This document shows positions 55,724 to 64,000 of a DNA stretch of 64,000 bases, piece by piece. This stretch comes from Burkholderia arboris. GTDB lineage: Bacteria > Pseudomonadota > Gammaproteobacteria > Burkholderiales > Burkholderiaceae. The stretch is from NCBI RefSeq assembly GCF_902499125.1, contig NZ_CABVPX010000008.1, forward strand, positions 208,624 through 272,623. The letters run 5' to 3'. Position 1 is the first letter of the stretch. Every line of letters begins with the position of its first letter. The notes under the pieces were generated by a model that saw only the letters and a list, made by a program, of their open reading frames with translations, searched no databases and was not told the origin of the DNA. The translations under genes and the position numbers were made by a program.

Positions 55724-55847
55724 CGCCCGGCGCGCGGCCCACGACGACCGACATCGTCCTTGCCTTTCACGCGCAAGCGGCAAAGAATGAAGCGACAGGC
55801 AGCCGCGGACGAACGGATTCCTCGCGTCCGATGTTATGGAGAATCAC

Positions 55848-55910
55848 ATGAACACCGAATGCGAACGACAGCCGGCGTGTGCTCCGTTGATGGCGCCCGC
55901 CCGCCGCTGA
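55848..55910 (+). CDS. short ORF with good ribosome site before the zinc-ribbon gene
   Basis: An ATG at 55848 lies 6 bases after GGAG and gives 20 codons, starting MNTECERQPACAPL. Its TGA (55908-55910) ends 2 bases before the ATG at 55913 of the next gene, which itself lacks a ribosome site. This could be a coupling ORF or the sign of a sequence error in the start of the larger gene. Confidence 0.35.
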   Translation: MNTECERQPACAPLMAPARR

Positions 55911-55912
55911 CG

Positions 55913-56674
55913 ATGCGCGTCCTGCCCAACCGGAACGTGCGCACGCGCGATGCGTGGCGCGCCGTGTTGAACTCACGCGCCGAATCGCGGCACGCCGCGA
56001 GCTGCCGTTGCCGGGAATGCGGATTCGTCACGCTCCGCGCACTCGAGCGCTGCCCCGTCTGCGGCCAGTGGGACTGGCCGTTCGATCCGATTCGCCATAC
56101 GCCCGACCCTGCGCACGCCGCACAGGCGCCGCATGCCGTCCGTTCGTGGTCGTCGCGCGTCGCGCACGCGCTGCGCGATGCGGCGTTCCGGCGGCCGAGT
56201 GCGTCGAGCGCACCGATCCTGAGCATCCTGACGCTCGTCCTGCTGGTCGGCGGTTACGTGGTGGTCGATCGAACGTGCAAGGCCGATCCCGTCTGCCGCG
56301 GTTCCGGTACGCCGGCAGCGGCCGCGACCGAATCCGGCTTGCATACCGTGAACGAGCCGGTACTGCCGGTATTGCCGACGCCCGTTTTTCCGTTTCATGC
56401 GCCCGACGGAACGCCGCAACCGGCAGCCATTCCGCCACACGACGACGCGAATGCCAGCCCGCCTGCAGGCAAGATGCAGGTTGCGCAAGCCGCAACGTCG
56501 ATGCGCGTACCCGACCGGACACACGCCAGCACGGTTCGCGTGGCGGACTGGAAAGGCAGCCGCGATGCCGCGCATCGCTCGCATCCGATCCGCCGCGTGA
56601 GCCTGCATGCGCGCCACGGGCGGTACACCGCATCCGGCAACGCCGGGATCGCGAAACTCTATCGCGGCCACTGA
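55913..56674 (+). CDS. zinc-ribbon single-pass membrane protein, function unknown
   Basis: A 253-residue protein. An N-terminal rubredoxin-like knuckle pair is present (CRECGF, then CPVCGQWDWP about 12 residues later), followed by a basic linker, one membrane helix (SILTLVLLVGGYVVV, about residues 108-122) and a long Pro/Ala-rich basic tail rich in His and Arg. The start is uncertain: an in-frame ATG at 55859 is possible, but neither has a ribosome site. I do not recognise a family. It stands between the MocR gene and fdhA. Confidence 0.55.
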   Translation: MRVLPNRNVRTRDAWRAVLNSRAESRHAASCRCRECGFVTLRALERCPVCGQWDWPFDPIRHTPDPAHAAQAPHAVRSWSSRVAHALRDAAFRRPSASSAPILSILTLVLLVGGYVVVDRTCKADPVCRGSGTPAAAATESGLHTVNEPVLPVLPTPVFPFHAPDGTPQPAAIPPHDDANASPPAGKMQVAQAATSMRVPDRTHASTVRVADWKGSRDAAHRSHPIRRVSLHARHGRYTASGNAGIAKLYRGH

Positions 56675-56802
56675 GCGCGCGATTCGCGCCTTCTCGGCCG
56701 ACGATTCATTCTTCTGACCCACCCTTCATAAAACCTCGTTTGTGCCGCGACGGACGCATGACGTTCAATGGGTCACTCTCCCGCACCGGCATGCCTCCAA
56801 CG

Positions 56803-56834
56803 AAAACGGGCGGCCCGTTTCCGGAGCCGCCCGT
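56803..56834 (-). terminator. intrinsic terminator of fdhA
   Basis: A 9-bp perfect stem (56806-56814 with 56826-56834, ACGGGCGGC and complement) is followed on the minus strand by TTTT (56806-56803). It lies 35 bp after the fdhA stop. Confidence 0.75.
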
Positions 56835-56868
56835 GTCGTCGCACGCGTAGCGAACGAACGCTAGTGCA

Positions 56869-58065
56869 TCAGGCCGCCAGCAACCCGTGCGGGTCGATGA
56901 CGAATTTGCGCGGTGCGCCGCCGTCGAACTTCTTGTAGCCTTCCGGCGCCTGGTCGAGCGAGATCACTTCGACGTTGACGATCTTCGCGATCGGCAGCCG
57001 GTCGAACAGGATCGCCTGCATCAGGTTGCGGTTGTACTTCAGCACCGGCGTCTGGCCCGTGAAGAACGAGTGCGACTTCGCCCAGCCGAGGCCGAAGCGG
57101 ATGCTCAGGCTGCCGTGCTGCGCGGCCTTGTCCTTCGCGCCCGGATCGTCCGTCACGTACAGCCCCGGGATGCCGATCGCGCCGGCCGGGCGCGTGATTT
57201 CCATCAGCGAGTTCAGCACCGTCGCGGGCGCTTCCTCCGAATGGCCCGACGAACCGTGGCCGTGCGCCTCGAAGCCGACGCAATCGACCGCGCAGTCGAT
57301 CTCGGGCACGCCGAGGATCTGTTCGATCTGCTCGCCGAGCGAGGCGTCCTTCGACAGGTCGACCGTCTCGAAGCCCATCGCACGCGCATGCGCGAGACGT
57401 TCCGCGTTCATGTCGCCGACGATCGTCACGGCCGCGCCGAGCAGGCGCGCCGATGCGGCCGCCGCCATGCCGACCGGGCCCGCGCCCGCGATATAGACCG
57501 TCGAGCCCGGCTTCACGCCTGCGCTCACCGCACCGTGATAACCGGTCGGCAAAATGTCGGACAGGCAGGTCAGGTCGCGAATCTTCGACATCGCCTGATC
57601 GCGGTCCGGGAATTTCAGCAAGTTGAAATCGGCGTACGGCACGAGCACGTACTCGGCCTGGCCGCCGATCCAGCCGCCCATGTCGACGTAGCCGTACGCG
57701 CCGCCGGCACGCGACGGGTTCACGTTCAGGCACACGCCGGTATGCGTGTCCTTGCACATCGCGCAACGGCCGCAGGCGACGTTGAACGGCACCGACACGA
57801 GATCGCCGATCTTCAGCGTCTCGACGTCGCGGCCCACTTCGACCACTTCGCCGGTGATCTCGTGACCGAGCACGAGGCCGACCGGTGCGGTCGTGCGGCC
57901 GCGCACCATGTGCTGGTCGGAGCCGCAGATGTTCGTGCTGACCACTTTCAGGATCACGCCGTGGCCGATCGCGCGGCCGCTCGGGTCGACCATCTTCGGA
58001 TAATCGATTTTCTGGACTTCGACCTGGCCCGGTCCAAGATAGACGACACCTCGATTGCTGCTCAT
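56869..58065 (-). CDS. fdhA: glutathione-independent formaldehyde dehydrogenase
   Basis: A 398-residue zinc alcohol dehydrogenase-like enzyme. Catalytic zinc ligands include C47 (NICGSDQH) and H68 (GHEITGEV); the structural zinc lobe has C98, C101, C104 and C112 (CGRCAMCKDTHTGVC). The Rossmann motif is GAGPVGMAAAASARLLG. FdhA enzymes oxidise formaldehyde to formate with tightly bound NAD+. Betaine and dimethylglycine demethylation release formaldehyde, and fdhA is part of the betaine-induced set in pseudomonads, so its presence here fits. Confidence 0.93.
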   Translation of the reverse strand: MSSNRGVVYLGPGQVEVQKIDYPKMVDPSGRAIGHGVILKVVSTNICGSDQHMVRGRTTAPVGLVLGHEITGEVVEVGRDVETLKIGDLVSVPFNVACGRCAMCKDTHTGVCLNVNPSRAGGAYGYVDMGGWIGGQAEYVLVPYADFNLLKFPDRDQAMSKIRDLTCLSDILPTGYHGAVSAGVKPGSTVYIAGAGPVGMAAAASARLLGAAVTIVGDMNAERLAHARAMGFETVDLSKDASLGEQIEQILGVPEIDCAVDCVGFEAHGHGSSGHSEEAPATVLNSLMEITRPAGAIGIPGLYVTDDPGAKDKAAQHGSLSIRFGLGWAKSHSFFTGQTPVLKYNRNLMQAILFDRLPIAKIVNVEVISLDQAPEGYKKFDGGAPRKFVIDPHGLLAA

Positions 58066-58322
58066 CGTATTGTCTCCATGTCTCGTTGGATGGCGTCGCG
58101 GCGCGCCGGCTCATGCGGCGCACACGCAACGTGCTGTTCGAGAGTAGTCCCGGAGGCAGGGGCGCCGATGTCTCAAACGCGACATGCGTTTGATCGGCGC
58201 CGACATCGATGGCGGAAAGACGAAAGTCGGGCGGGAAACGACGGGAAGGCTTCGGCCGCGAGTGCGCCGTGCCGAGGGTCGGACCGCCGTTCGCGGACGG
58301 TCCGCTCCTTTGCTGACGGGCG

Positions 58323-59513
58323 TTACCCGCCCTGATTCTCGCGGACGATCGCCGCGGCCGCCGCTTCCGCTTCGCTCGCGACGCCGTCGTGCACGCGCGT
58401 GCTGACGGCCGGCGTCGGCGGCTCGCTGTCGAGTGCATGACCGTTGCGGTCGTGCGTATCGACCGTCGCGCGCATCGACAGCCCGACGCGCAGCGGATGC
58501 GCGGCGAGATCGCGCGGATCGAGCGCGATCACGACCGGCACGCGCTGCACGACCTTGATCCAGTTGCCGGCCGCGTTCTGCGACGGCAGCATCGAGAATG
58601 CGCTGCCCGTGCCGGCCGAGAAGCCCTGCACGCGGCCGCGATAGGCGATCCGCGAGCCATAGAGATCCGACACGACCTCGACCGGCTGGCCGACGCGCAT
58701 GTGGCGAATCTGCCCTTCCTTGAAATTCGCCTCGATCCACAGCCGGTTGAGCTGCACGACCGACATCAGCGGCACGCCGGGCCCGACCTGCTGGCCGACC
58801 TGCACCGAGCGCTGCCCGATCGTGCCGTCGACGGGTGCGACGATCGTCGTGCGCTTCAGGTTCCGGTACGCGAGCTTGAACTGCGCGGCCGCCTGCACGA
58901 CGGCCGGGCTTTCGTCGACGGGCAGCTTGCTGCCGAGCGCGCGCGCCGCGTCGAGCTGCGCCTGCGCGGCCGCGAGGTTCGCCTGCGCGCCGGCCACCGC
59001 CGCACGCGCGCGCGCCAGTTCCTCGGGCGCGACGATCTCGACCGACGCGCCCGAGCGGGCGACGAACGCGCGCTGCGCGAGCGACAGGTCGGCGCGCCGC
59101 GCATTCACGGCCTCGACGTACATCGTGTTCGAGATCCTCGCGTTCGCGACCTGCCGCACGGCCTGCGCGAGCTGCGCCTTCGCCTGCGCGAACGCAACGG
59201 ACGCTTCGGTGTCGTCAAGCTTCACGAGCGTCTGCCCCGCGCGCACGGCCTGCGTATCGGCCACCAGCACGTCGGTCACGGCACCCGGAGTCTGCGCGGC
59301 GACCTGCACGATGCTGCCCGCGACGTATGCGTCGTCGGTGTCTTCGTAATAGCGGTCGCTCAGCAGCCAGTACGCGATCCATGCGATCGCGGCCAGCAGC
59401 ACGATCGCGAAGAATACGGTGAAGCGTTTGCGGCGCGTCGCACGGCGCGCATCGAGTGCCGAGCCGGTCGGTGCGGCCGGCGGCGCGGCGGTATGGAGGT
59501 TGTCGTGGTGCAT
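58323..59513 (-). CDS. EmrA/HlyD-type membrane fusion protein
   Basis: A 396-residue periplasmic adaptor. One N-terminal helix (FTVFFAIVLLAAIAWIAYWLL, about 31-51) anchors it; a biotinyl-lipoyl-like half (DAYVAGSIVQVAAQTPGAVTDVLVADTQAVRAGQTLVKLD) and alpha-hairpin follow. It links the DHA2 exporter and the NodT channel of the rhamnolipid locus into a three-part pump. Its ATG overlaps the preceding stop by one base. It is the last gene of the run. EmrA is the family model; its cargo is inferred to be rhamnolipid. Confidence 0.9.
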   Translation of the reverse strand: MHHDNLHTAAPPAAPTGSALDARRATRRKRFTVFFAIVLLAAIAWIAYWLLSDRYYEDTDDAYVAGSIVQVAAQTPGAVTDVLVADTQAVRAGQTLVKLDDTEASVAFAQAKAQLAQAVRQVANARISNTMYVEAVNARRADLSLAQRAFVARSGASVEIVAPEELARARAAVAGAQANLAAAQAQLDAARALGSKLPVDESPAVVQAAAQFKLAYRNLKRTTIVAPVDGTIGQRSVQVGQQVGPGVPLMSVVQLNRLWIEANFKEGQIRHMRVGQPVEVVSDLYGSRIAYRGRVQGFSAGTGSAFSMLPSQNAAGNWIKVVQRVPVVIALDPRDLAAHPLRVGLSMRATVDTHDRNGHALDSEPPTPAVSTRVHDGVASEAEAAAAAIVRENQGG

Positions 59514-61351
59514 CAGTCGCTTTGCGTAACAATCAGTCGATCGTGCTGGAACAGGGGGATCGGCTGGGGAATCGACGGGGCCGGTACCGCGATCGTCGCT
59601 GCCGCACGGGCGAGAACCGGCGTGCTGCGAGGCGTCGCACCGGCCGTCGACCGGCGCGCCGAATCGTCACGCCGCGCAAGGACGGGGGCGGCGCTCGCCG
59701 CGGCTCCGGCCGGTGACGTGGCCGTGCTCCCCGCGCGTCCGTCGTCCGCCGGTCCGGCGGCCGCAGCGCGGTTCGCGGCAGCAGCAGACGCCGAGGTCGC
59801 TGTGCCACGCCGCGCCGCCCCGCTATGCGCCCGATGCACCGCCGGTATCTGCGCCTGCGCCACCGTTGCGCCCGCATCGAACCCGCCGCCGAGCGCACCG
59901 ATCAGCCCAACGCGCAGCGACCGCTGCCGGCCAAGCAACGCGATCATCTGCGCGCGCTCGTCGATCAGCGTGAGATCCGCGACATCGACATCCTTCTGCA
60001 TCAGCACGCCGCGCCGGTGGCGGTCGGCCGCGATCTGCACGATCTTCTGCGCGGCCGCGACCGCGTCCTGCTGCTGCGCGACGAGCGTCTGCGACGTCTG
60101 CAGCGACGTGACGAGCTGCGCGACCTGCCCGAGCGCGTCGTCGACCGTCTTGTTGTACAGCCCGATCGCGACGTCGGCCTGCGCGACATCCGCGCCGAGC
60201 TTCGCCTTCAACCGGCCGCGATCGAAGATCGGCAGCGAGATCGCCGGGCCGACCGAGCCGGCGAGCGAATCGCGCGAGAACAACGACGCGGGCGTCAGCG
60301 CAAATACGCCGCCGAGCGCGACGAGGTTCACGTCCGGATAGAACTGCGCGCGCGTCGAATCGGCATTCGCGAACGCGGCTTCGACGCGCAGCCGTGCGGC
60401 GACGATATCGGGCCGGCGGCCGAGGAGATCGGCCGGCAGCCGCGCAGGCACCGCACCGCCCGCGAACGCGCCGACGCGCGGCCGCTGCAGCGCGAGCCCG
60501 CGCTCGGGGCCACGCCCCGACAGCACGCCGAGCTGCAGTTGCGCGAGCTTGATCTGCTCGTCGTTCAACGCGATCTGTTCGAGCAGGCGGCTGCGCTTGA
60601 TCGATGCGTCGCTCGCGTCGTACGCGTTGTCGAGGCCGCGCGCGGTGCGCTCGCGCAGCACGGCCGTCACGCGCTGGCCGATCTTCAGCTTCTGCTGCAA
60701 CAGGTCGCGCGCCGCGTACGCCTGATCGAGCTGGCAGTACACGGTGACGATCGCAACGGCGAGCGTCAGCCGCACCTGTTCGGCTTCGACGCCGGCCGCA
60801 TCTCGCAGCGACATCAGGCTCTTCGTCGCCGCGCGGTTCTTGCCCCACAGGTCGAGCTGGTAGTTCAGCCCGACGAAGATCGACGACGGTGACACGTTCG
60901 GATCGCCGAAGATCTGTACCGGCACGCGATAGCCGCCGGCCGTCACGTCGGCGATGTCGCCGGGCTTCGGCATCCGCGCGCGGCTGATCGTCGCGCCGGC
61001 CGTGCCCGTGAGTCCCGTCAGCGAATCGAACTGCTGAAGCTGCGCCTGCGCGATCCGCAACCGCGCCTGCGCGACTTGTAGATCGGGACTGTTCTGCGAC
61101 GCGTCGGCCACCAGGTCGTCGAGCTGCGGATCCTGAAGCTGCTTCACCCAATCCGGCGCCGGCCACGCGCCGTTCGCACCGGGGCCGGTCGCATGCGCGA
61201 GCGCATCGTCGGCCGGCGCGCGCAGCGACAGCGAAGGCAGGAAGCCCGACGGCACGCATCCGCTCATTGCGAGCAGCGCAACCGCCGCTGCGATCATCGA
61301 GCCGCCCTTCACGCCGCGCGCCGAGCCCGCCGCTTTCCCCATGCGCCGCAT
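59513..61351 (-). CDS. NodT-type outer-membrane efflux lipoprotein with unusual tail
   Basis: A 612-residue outer-membrane factor. The lipobox is LLAMSGC (Cys about residue 32). The TolC-like body runs to about residue 500 (PELQVAQARLRIAQAQLQQF-type heptads; GGDVSPSSIFVGLNYQLDLWGKN-like text; second repeat ADRHRRGVLMQKDVDVADL). Beyond the normal end lies an extra tail of about 110 residues rich in Ala, Arg, Ser and Pro. It starts 2 bp after the rhamnosyltransferase stop. It probably forms the channel for rhamnolipid export. Confidence 0.88.
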   Translation of the reverse strand: MRRMGKAAGSARGVKGGSMIAAAVALLAMSGCVPSGFLPSLSLRAPADDALAHATGPGANGAWPAPDWVKQLQDPQLDDLVADASQNSPDLQVAQARLRIAQAQLQQFDSLTGLTGTAGATISRARMPKPGDIADVTAGGYRVPVQIFGDPNVSPSSIFVGLNYQLDLWGKNRAATKSLMSLRDAAGVEAEQVRLTLAVAIVTVYCQLDQAYAARDLLQQKLKIGQRVTAVLRERTARGLDNAYDASDASIKRSRLLEQIALNDEQIKLAQLQLGVLSGRGPERGLALQRPRVGAFAGGAVPARLPADLLGRRPDIVAARLRVEAAFANADSTRAQFYPDVNLVALGGVFALTPASLFSRDSLAGSVGPAISLPIFDRGRLKAKLGADVAQADVAIGLYNKTVDDALGQVAQLVTSLQTSQTLVAQQQDAVAAAQKIVQIAADRHRRGVLMQKDVDVADLTLIDERAQMIALLGRQRSLRVGLIGALGGGFDAGATVAQAQIPAVHRAHSGAARRGTATSASAAAANRAAAAGPADDGRAGSTATSPAGAAASAAPVLARRDDSARRSTAGATPRSTPVLARAAATIAVPAPSIPQPIPLFQHDRLIVTQSD

Positions 61352-61353
61352 CG

Positions 61354-62292
61354 TCACCCCTGCTGAACGCGCTGTGCACGCGCGGCCAGACGCGGCCGCG
61401 TGCGCTCGAGCGGGCCGAGCCGGCCGAACAGGCCGTCCGCGACGCCGAACAGGATGCCGGCCAGCTTCGCACGCTTGTCGCGCTCGACGAGCGCGATCTG
61501 CACGACCTGCCACACCGTCAGCAGGTTCGGCACGATCGCCACCGGAAAGCGCAGCCCGTACTGCATCCCGAGCTGCACCGCATTGCGCGCGCTGTAGTAG
61601 CGCCGTTGCCACGAATGATTCATCGACGTCATTTCGAAAGGGCCGATCGCATGCCGCTGCTTCGCGCCGATCCGGTGCGGCAGCACCAGCGACGGCACGA
61701 CATAGAGCGGCACGTTGCGCGACAGCGCGCGGAAGCTGTATTCGGTGTCGACGTGATCGATGAACAGCGTCTCGTCGAAACGGCCGAGCAGATCGAACGC
61801 GTCGCGCGACACCACGCAGCCCGACGAGATCAGGAATGCGCAGCGCTGCAGCGGCGCGCCCGGCTCGATGCGCAGGCGGCGCAAGCCGATGCCGTTCGTC
61901 GCGAGTTCGGGCAGGAAGCTGCGCGCGTTCTCGTCGAAGATACGCGGGCCGGCCAGGAACGCGCGCCCCGCGAGCCCCGCGCACACGTCGCGCATCACCG
62001 GGAAATACGCGGCCGGCACCGACGAATCCTGGTCGAACAGCGCGACCGCGTCGATGCGGTCGCGGAACAGCGCCGCGAGCCCCGCGTTGTACGCGCCCGC
62101 GATGCCGCCGCGATTGCCGTGATGCAGCAGCGCGATGCCTTCCCCGTCGCACAGCGCGCGCGCCCGTGCATCGGGCTGCGGCGTGTTGTCGACGACGAGC
62201 AGCGCGTCGCACGCGTGCCGCCATGCCTTGAGCGCATCGAGCTGCGCATCGCTCGGGTGATACAGGATCACGAGTGCGCCGAGTGTCGTCAT
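61354..62292 (-). CDS. rhlC: rhamnosyltransferase II
   Basis: A 312-residue GT2-type glycosyltransferase. The nucleotide-sugar region is visible as VVDNTPQPDARARAL and GGIAGAYNAGLAALF; the metal motif is in ALFDQDSSVP; ISSGCVVSRDAFDLLGRFDETLFIDHVDTEYSFRA is typical of rhamnosyltransferases. RhlC adds the second rhamnose to mono-rhamnolipid. It lies between the DHA2 exporter and the NodT gene, the Burkholderia order. The start at 62292 follows GAGGAGAAG. Confidence 0.88.
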   Translation of the reverse strand: MTTLGALVILYHPSDAQLDALKAWRHACDALLVVDNTPQPDARARALCDGEGIALLHHGNRGGIAGAYNAGLAALFRDRIDAVALFDQDSSVPAAYFPVMRDVCAGLAGRAFLAGPRIFDENARSFLPELATNGIGLRRLRIEPGAPLQRCAFLISSGCVVSRDAFDLLGRFDETLFIDHVDTEYSFRALSRNVPLYVVPSLVLPHRIGAKQRHAIGPFEMTSMNHSWQRRYYSARNAVQLGMQYGLRFPVAIVPNLLTVWQVVQIALVERDKRAKLAGILFGVADGLFGRLGPLERTRPRLAARAQRVQQG

Positions 62293-62302
62293 GGTCTTCT
62301 CC

Positions 62303-63898
62303 TCAATGCCCGAACGACGCGGCCGCGCCACGCTTCGGCCGCGTCAGCCACATCATCGCCGCGAGCGCGAGACACGTCATGCTCGCCATCCAGAACATGT
62401 CGTTGGTCGCCATCATGTACGCCTGCTGCATCACGACCTGGTGCAGCGTGGATAGCTCGCGCACACCGTCCACGCCCATCGCGTTCAGCGCGTGGACGAA
62501 TCGCTGCGTGTTCGCCGATGCGTGCGTGACCGATTGCGACACGACGTCGTAGTGATAGGTTGCGCGGTTTTCCCACAGCGTCACGCTCATCGCGGTGCCG
62601 AACGCAGCGGACAGCGTGCGCAGGAAGTTCGACAGGCTCGACGCGGCGGCGAGCCGGTCGTCCGGAATGCGCGACAGCGTCGCGGCGGTCAGCGGAATGA
62701 AGAAGCACGGCAGCCCGATCCCCTGGATCAGCCCCGGCGCGGCAATCTGCGCGAACGTCATCTTCAGCGTGAAATGCGCATCCCACGCGAGCACGGCCGC
62801 GAACACGAGGAAGCCGAAGGTCGCGAGCACGCGCGCGTCGAAGCGGTGCGCGTGGATCCCGACGAGGATCGAGAACACGAGCGCGAGCACGCCGAGCGAC
62901 GCGGTCGCGAGCCCCGCATGAAACGCGTTGTAGCCCATCACGGCCTGCATCCACAGCGGGAACACGACGCCGACCACCGAGAAGCTCATCATCCCGAGCG
63001 AAATGATCAGCACGCAGAACGAGAAGGTGCGGTCGCGGAACAGGCTGAGATCGACGACGGGATGCGCTTCGCCCGCCTCCCAGATCAGCAGCGACACGAT
63101 CGCGAGCGTCGCGACCGCCGCGAGCGTGACGATCAGCGGCGAACCGAACCAGCCGCGGTCGTGGCCGAGGTCGAGCATCGCCTGCAGCGAGCCGACGCCG
63201 ATCACGAGCAGCACGATGCCCGGCACGTCGATCGGGCCGGCCGCGCCGCGCTGCGCGTCGGGGCGCAGCATCGCGGTGCACACCGCGAACGAGAACAGCC
63301 CGATCGGCAAGTTGATCAGGAAGATCCACGGCCACGAGAAGTTGTCGACGATCCAGCCGCCGACCACCGGCCCGAAGATCGGCGCGAGCAGCACCGTCAT
63401 CGCCCACAGCGCGAGCGCGATCGTGCGCTTGTCGGGCGGGAACGTGCGCAGCAGGATCGTCTGCGACAGCGGCACCATCGGCCCCGAGCACAGCCCCTGC
63501 AGCGCGCGGCAAATTACCAGCACGTGCAGGTCGCGCGCGAACCCGCACAGCAGCGACGTGAGCGTGAACAGCAGCACCGCGCCGACGAACAGCCGCAGCT
63601 CGCCCACACGGCGCGCGAGCCAGCCCGTCAGCGGCACCGCGATCGCGGCCGCGACCGAATACGAGCTGATTACCCACGTGCCCTGGCTGTTCGATACGCC
63701 GAGGCTGCCGGAGATGGCCGGCACCGCGACGTTCGTCACGGTCGAGTCGAGCACCTCGATGAAGGTCGCGAGCGACAGCGCGAACGTCAGCAGCGCGAGC
63801 CGGATCCCGCGCACCGGCTGCGCGGCCGGCGCAGGCGCCGGCGCGTCGAACGCGGACGGCGCGACGGGCCCGTCGTGAAGCGGCGATGCGGTGCTCAT
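62303..63898 (-). CDS. DHA2 (EmrB-type) exporter of the rhamnolipid locus
   Basis: A 531-residue, 14-helix major facilitator. DHA2 motifs are clear: LDSTVTNVAVPAISGSLGVS in helix 1, SYSVAAAIAVPLTGWLARRVG, and VICRALQGLCSGPMVPLSQ. It is the inner-membrane pump that would work with the EmrA-like and NodT-like proteins encoded downstream. Its ATG overlaps the stop of the upstream gene (ATGA). In Burkholderia rhl loci a gene of this type follows rhlB; rhamnolipid export is inferred. Confidence 0.9.
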   Translation of the reverse strand: MSTASPLHDGPVAPSAFDAPAPAPAAQPVRGIRLALLTFALSLATFIEVLDSTVTNVAVPAISGSLGVSNSQGTWVISSYSVAAAIAVPLTGWLARRVGELRLFVGAVLLFTLTSLLCGFARDLHVLVICRALQGLCSGPMVPLSQTILLRTFPPDKRTIALALWAMTVLLAPIFGPVVGGWIVDNFSWPWIFLINLPIGLFSFAVCTAMLRPDAQRGAAGPIDVPGIVLLVIGVGSLQAMLDLGHDRGWFGSPLIVTLAAVATLAIVSLLIWEAGEAHPVVDLSLFRDRTFSFCVLIISLGMMSFSVVGVVFPLWMQAVMGYNAFHAGLATASLGVLALVFSILVGIHAHRFDARVLATFGFLVFAAVLAWDAHFTLKMTFAQIAAPGLIQGIGLPCFFIPLTAATLSRIPDDRLAAASSLSNFLRTLSAAFGTAMSVTLWENRATYHYDVVSQSVTHASANTQRFVHALNAMGVDGVRELSTLHQVVMQQAYMMATNDMFWMASMTCLALAAMMWLTRPKRGAAASFGH

Positions 63899-63999
63899 GC
63901 GCCGGCCACCGCGAGATCGGCCCGCGCGGCCACGCGAGCGCGCGTCGGCACGAATCGTTCGATGAAATCGGCGGCCGCGCCGCAGCCGTCCGGCGCGGC
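63895..63999 (-). CDS. rhlB: C-terminal end of rhamnosyltransferase I (cut by window edge)
   Basis: The minus strand is open from the right edge to a TGA at 63895, overlapping the exporter start. The last 34 residues include DGCGAAADFIERFVPTRAR. Alone they do not prove a family, but a GT1-type RhlB is what precedes this exporter in Burkholderia rhamnolipid loci, and an AADFIERF-like helix is a common end for such transferases. rhlA would lie further right. Confidence 0.55.
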   Translation of the reverse strand, partial: AAPDGCGAAADFIERFVPTRARVAARADLAVAGA

Positions 64000-64000
64000 C

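Noticed and set aside
52640..55783. A 1047-codon minus-strand frame over the propeller and MocR genes
   Set aside because: It is another out-of-frame shadow with no domain, crossing two well-supported genes and their control region.

Overview
This 64 kb window is GC-rich, densely packed bacterial DNA. It reads as Burkholderia, most likely the B. cepacia complex and probably a secondary replicon. That rests on codon use, on a rhamnolipid locus in the Burkholderia gene order (rhlB, DHA2 exporter, rhlC, NodT-type channel, EmrA-type adaptor), on OmpC-like porins, and on catabolic loci typical of that group. I saw no rRNA, tRNA, CRISPR array, insertion sequence or phage gene. Replicon and species assignment are inference.

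Layout. (1) 1-4838, minus strand: a carnitine operon running caiX, cdhC, cdhA, cdhB, a HocS-like acylcarnitine esterase, and the first third of a gamma-butyrobetaine dioxygenase cut by the window edge. (2) 5278-9351: a small membrane protein, a LysR/alanine racemase divergent pair and a LysR/YdcZ-type transporter divergent pair. (3) 9416-16113: an aromatic amine dehydrogenase locus (aauB, E, D, A, two c-type cytochromes, a phenylacetaldehyde-type dehydrogenase) with a divergent EutR-like AraC regulator. (4) 16203-25280: an AraC regulator with a DJ-1/PfpI domain, a secreted zinc metalloprotease, a secreted M28 aminopeptidase, an acetyltransferase, a YbjQ protein, then a structured leader with small ORFs in front of an isopenicillin-N-synthase-like oxygenase, a PhoU-like DUF47 protein and a PiT phosphate transporter. 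(5) 25306-29748: an MFS exporter, a cysteinyl-tRNA synthetase behind an attenuator-like leader, and a porin. (6) 30007-36551: choline sulfatase with its binding protein and LysR regulator, purU, and an EamA transporter with its TetR regulator sharing three copies of a 16-bp site. (7) 36758-52558: an unbroken minus-strand run of glycine betaine genes (glyA, dipeptidase-like protein, DUF5943, dgcA, dgcB, etfA- and etfB-like, gbcA, gbcB, binding protein, permease), headed by a divergent GbdR-like regulator with a sigma-54-type promoter. (8) 52618-58065: a secreted propeller/discoidin protein, a MocR regulator, a zinc-ribbon membrane protein and fdhA. (9) 58323-64000: rhamnolipid genes.

Much of the window feeds one pathway. 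Butyrobetaine is converted to carnitine and then to glycine betaine. Choline sulfate yields choline, which can be oxidised to betaine by genes outside the window. GbcAB converts betaine to dimethylglycine and DgcAB converts that to sarcosine. GlyA joins glycine to serine. PurU and FdhA handle the one-carbon units released on the way. The sarcosine oxidase step (soxBDAG), the choline-to-betaine step (betBA) and the membrane parts of an ABC uptake system are not in the window.

The most unusual items are two leader-peptide arrangements. One lies before cysS: a promoter, an ORF with Cys-Cys and Cys codons, a small stem, then a terminator. The other lies before the oxygenase: a promoter, a 17-codon ORF with a Trp-Ser-Trp motif, stem-loops, and two further small ORFs with good ribosome binding sites.
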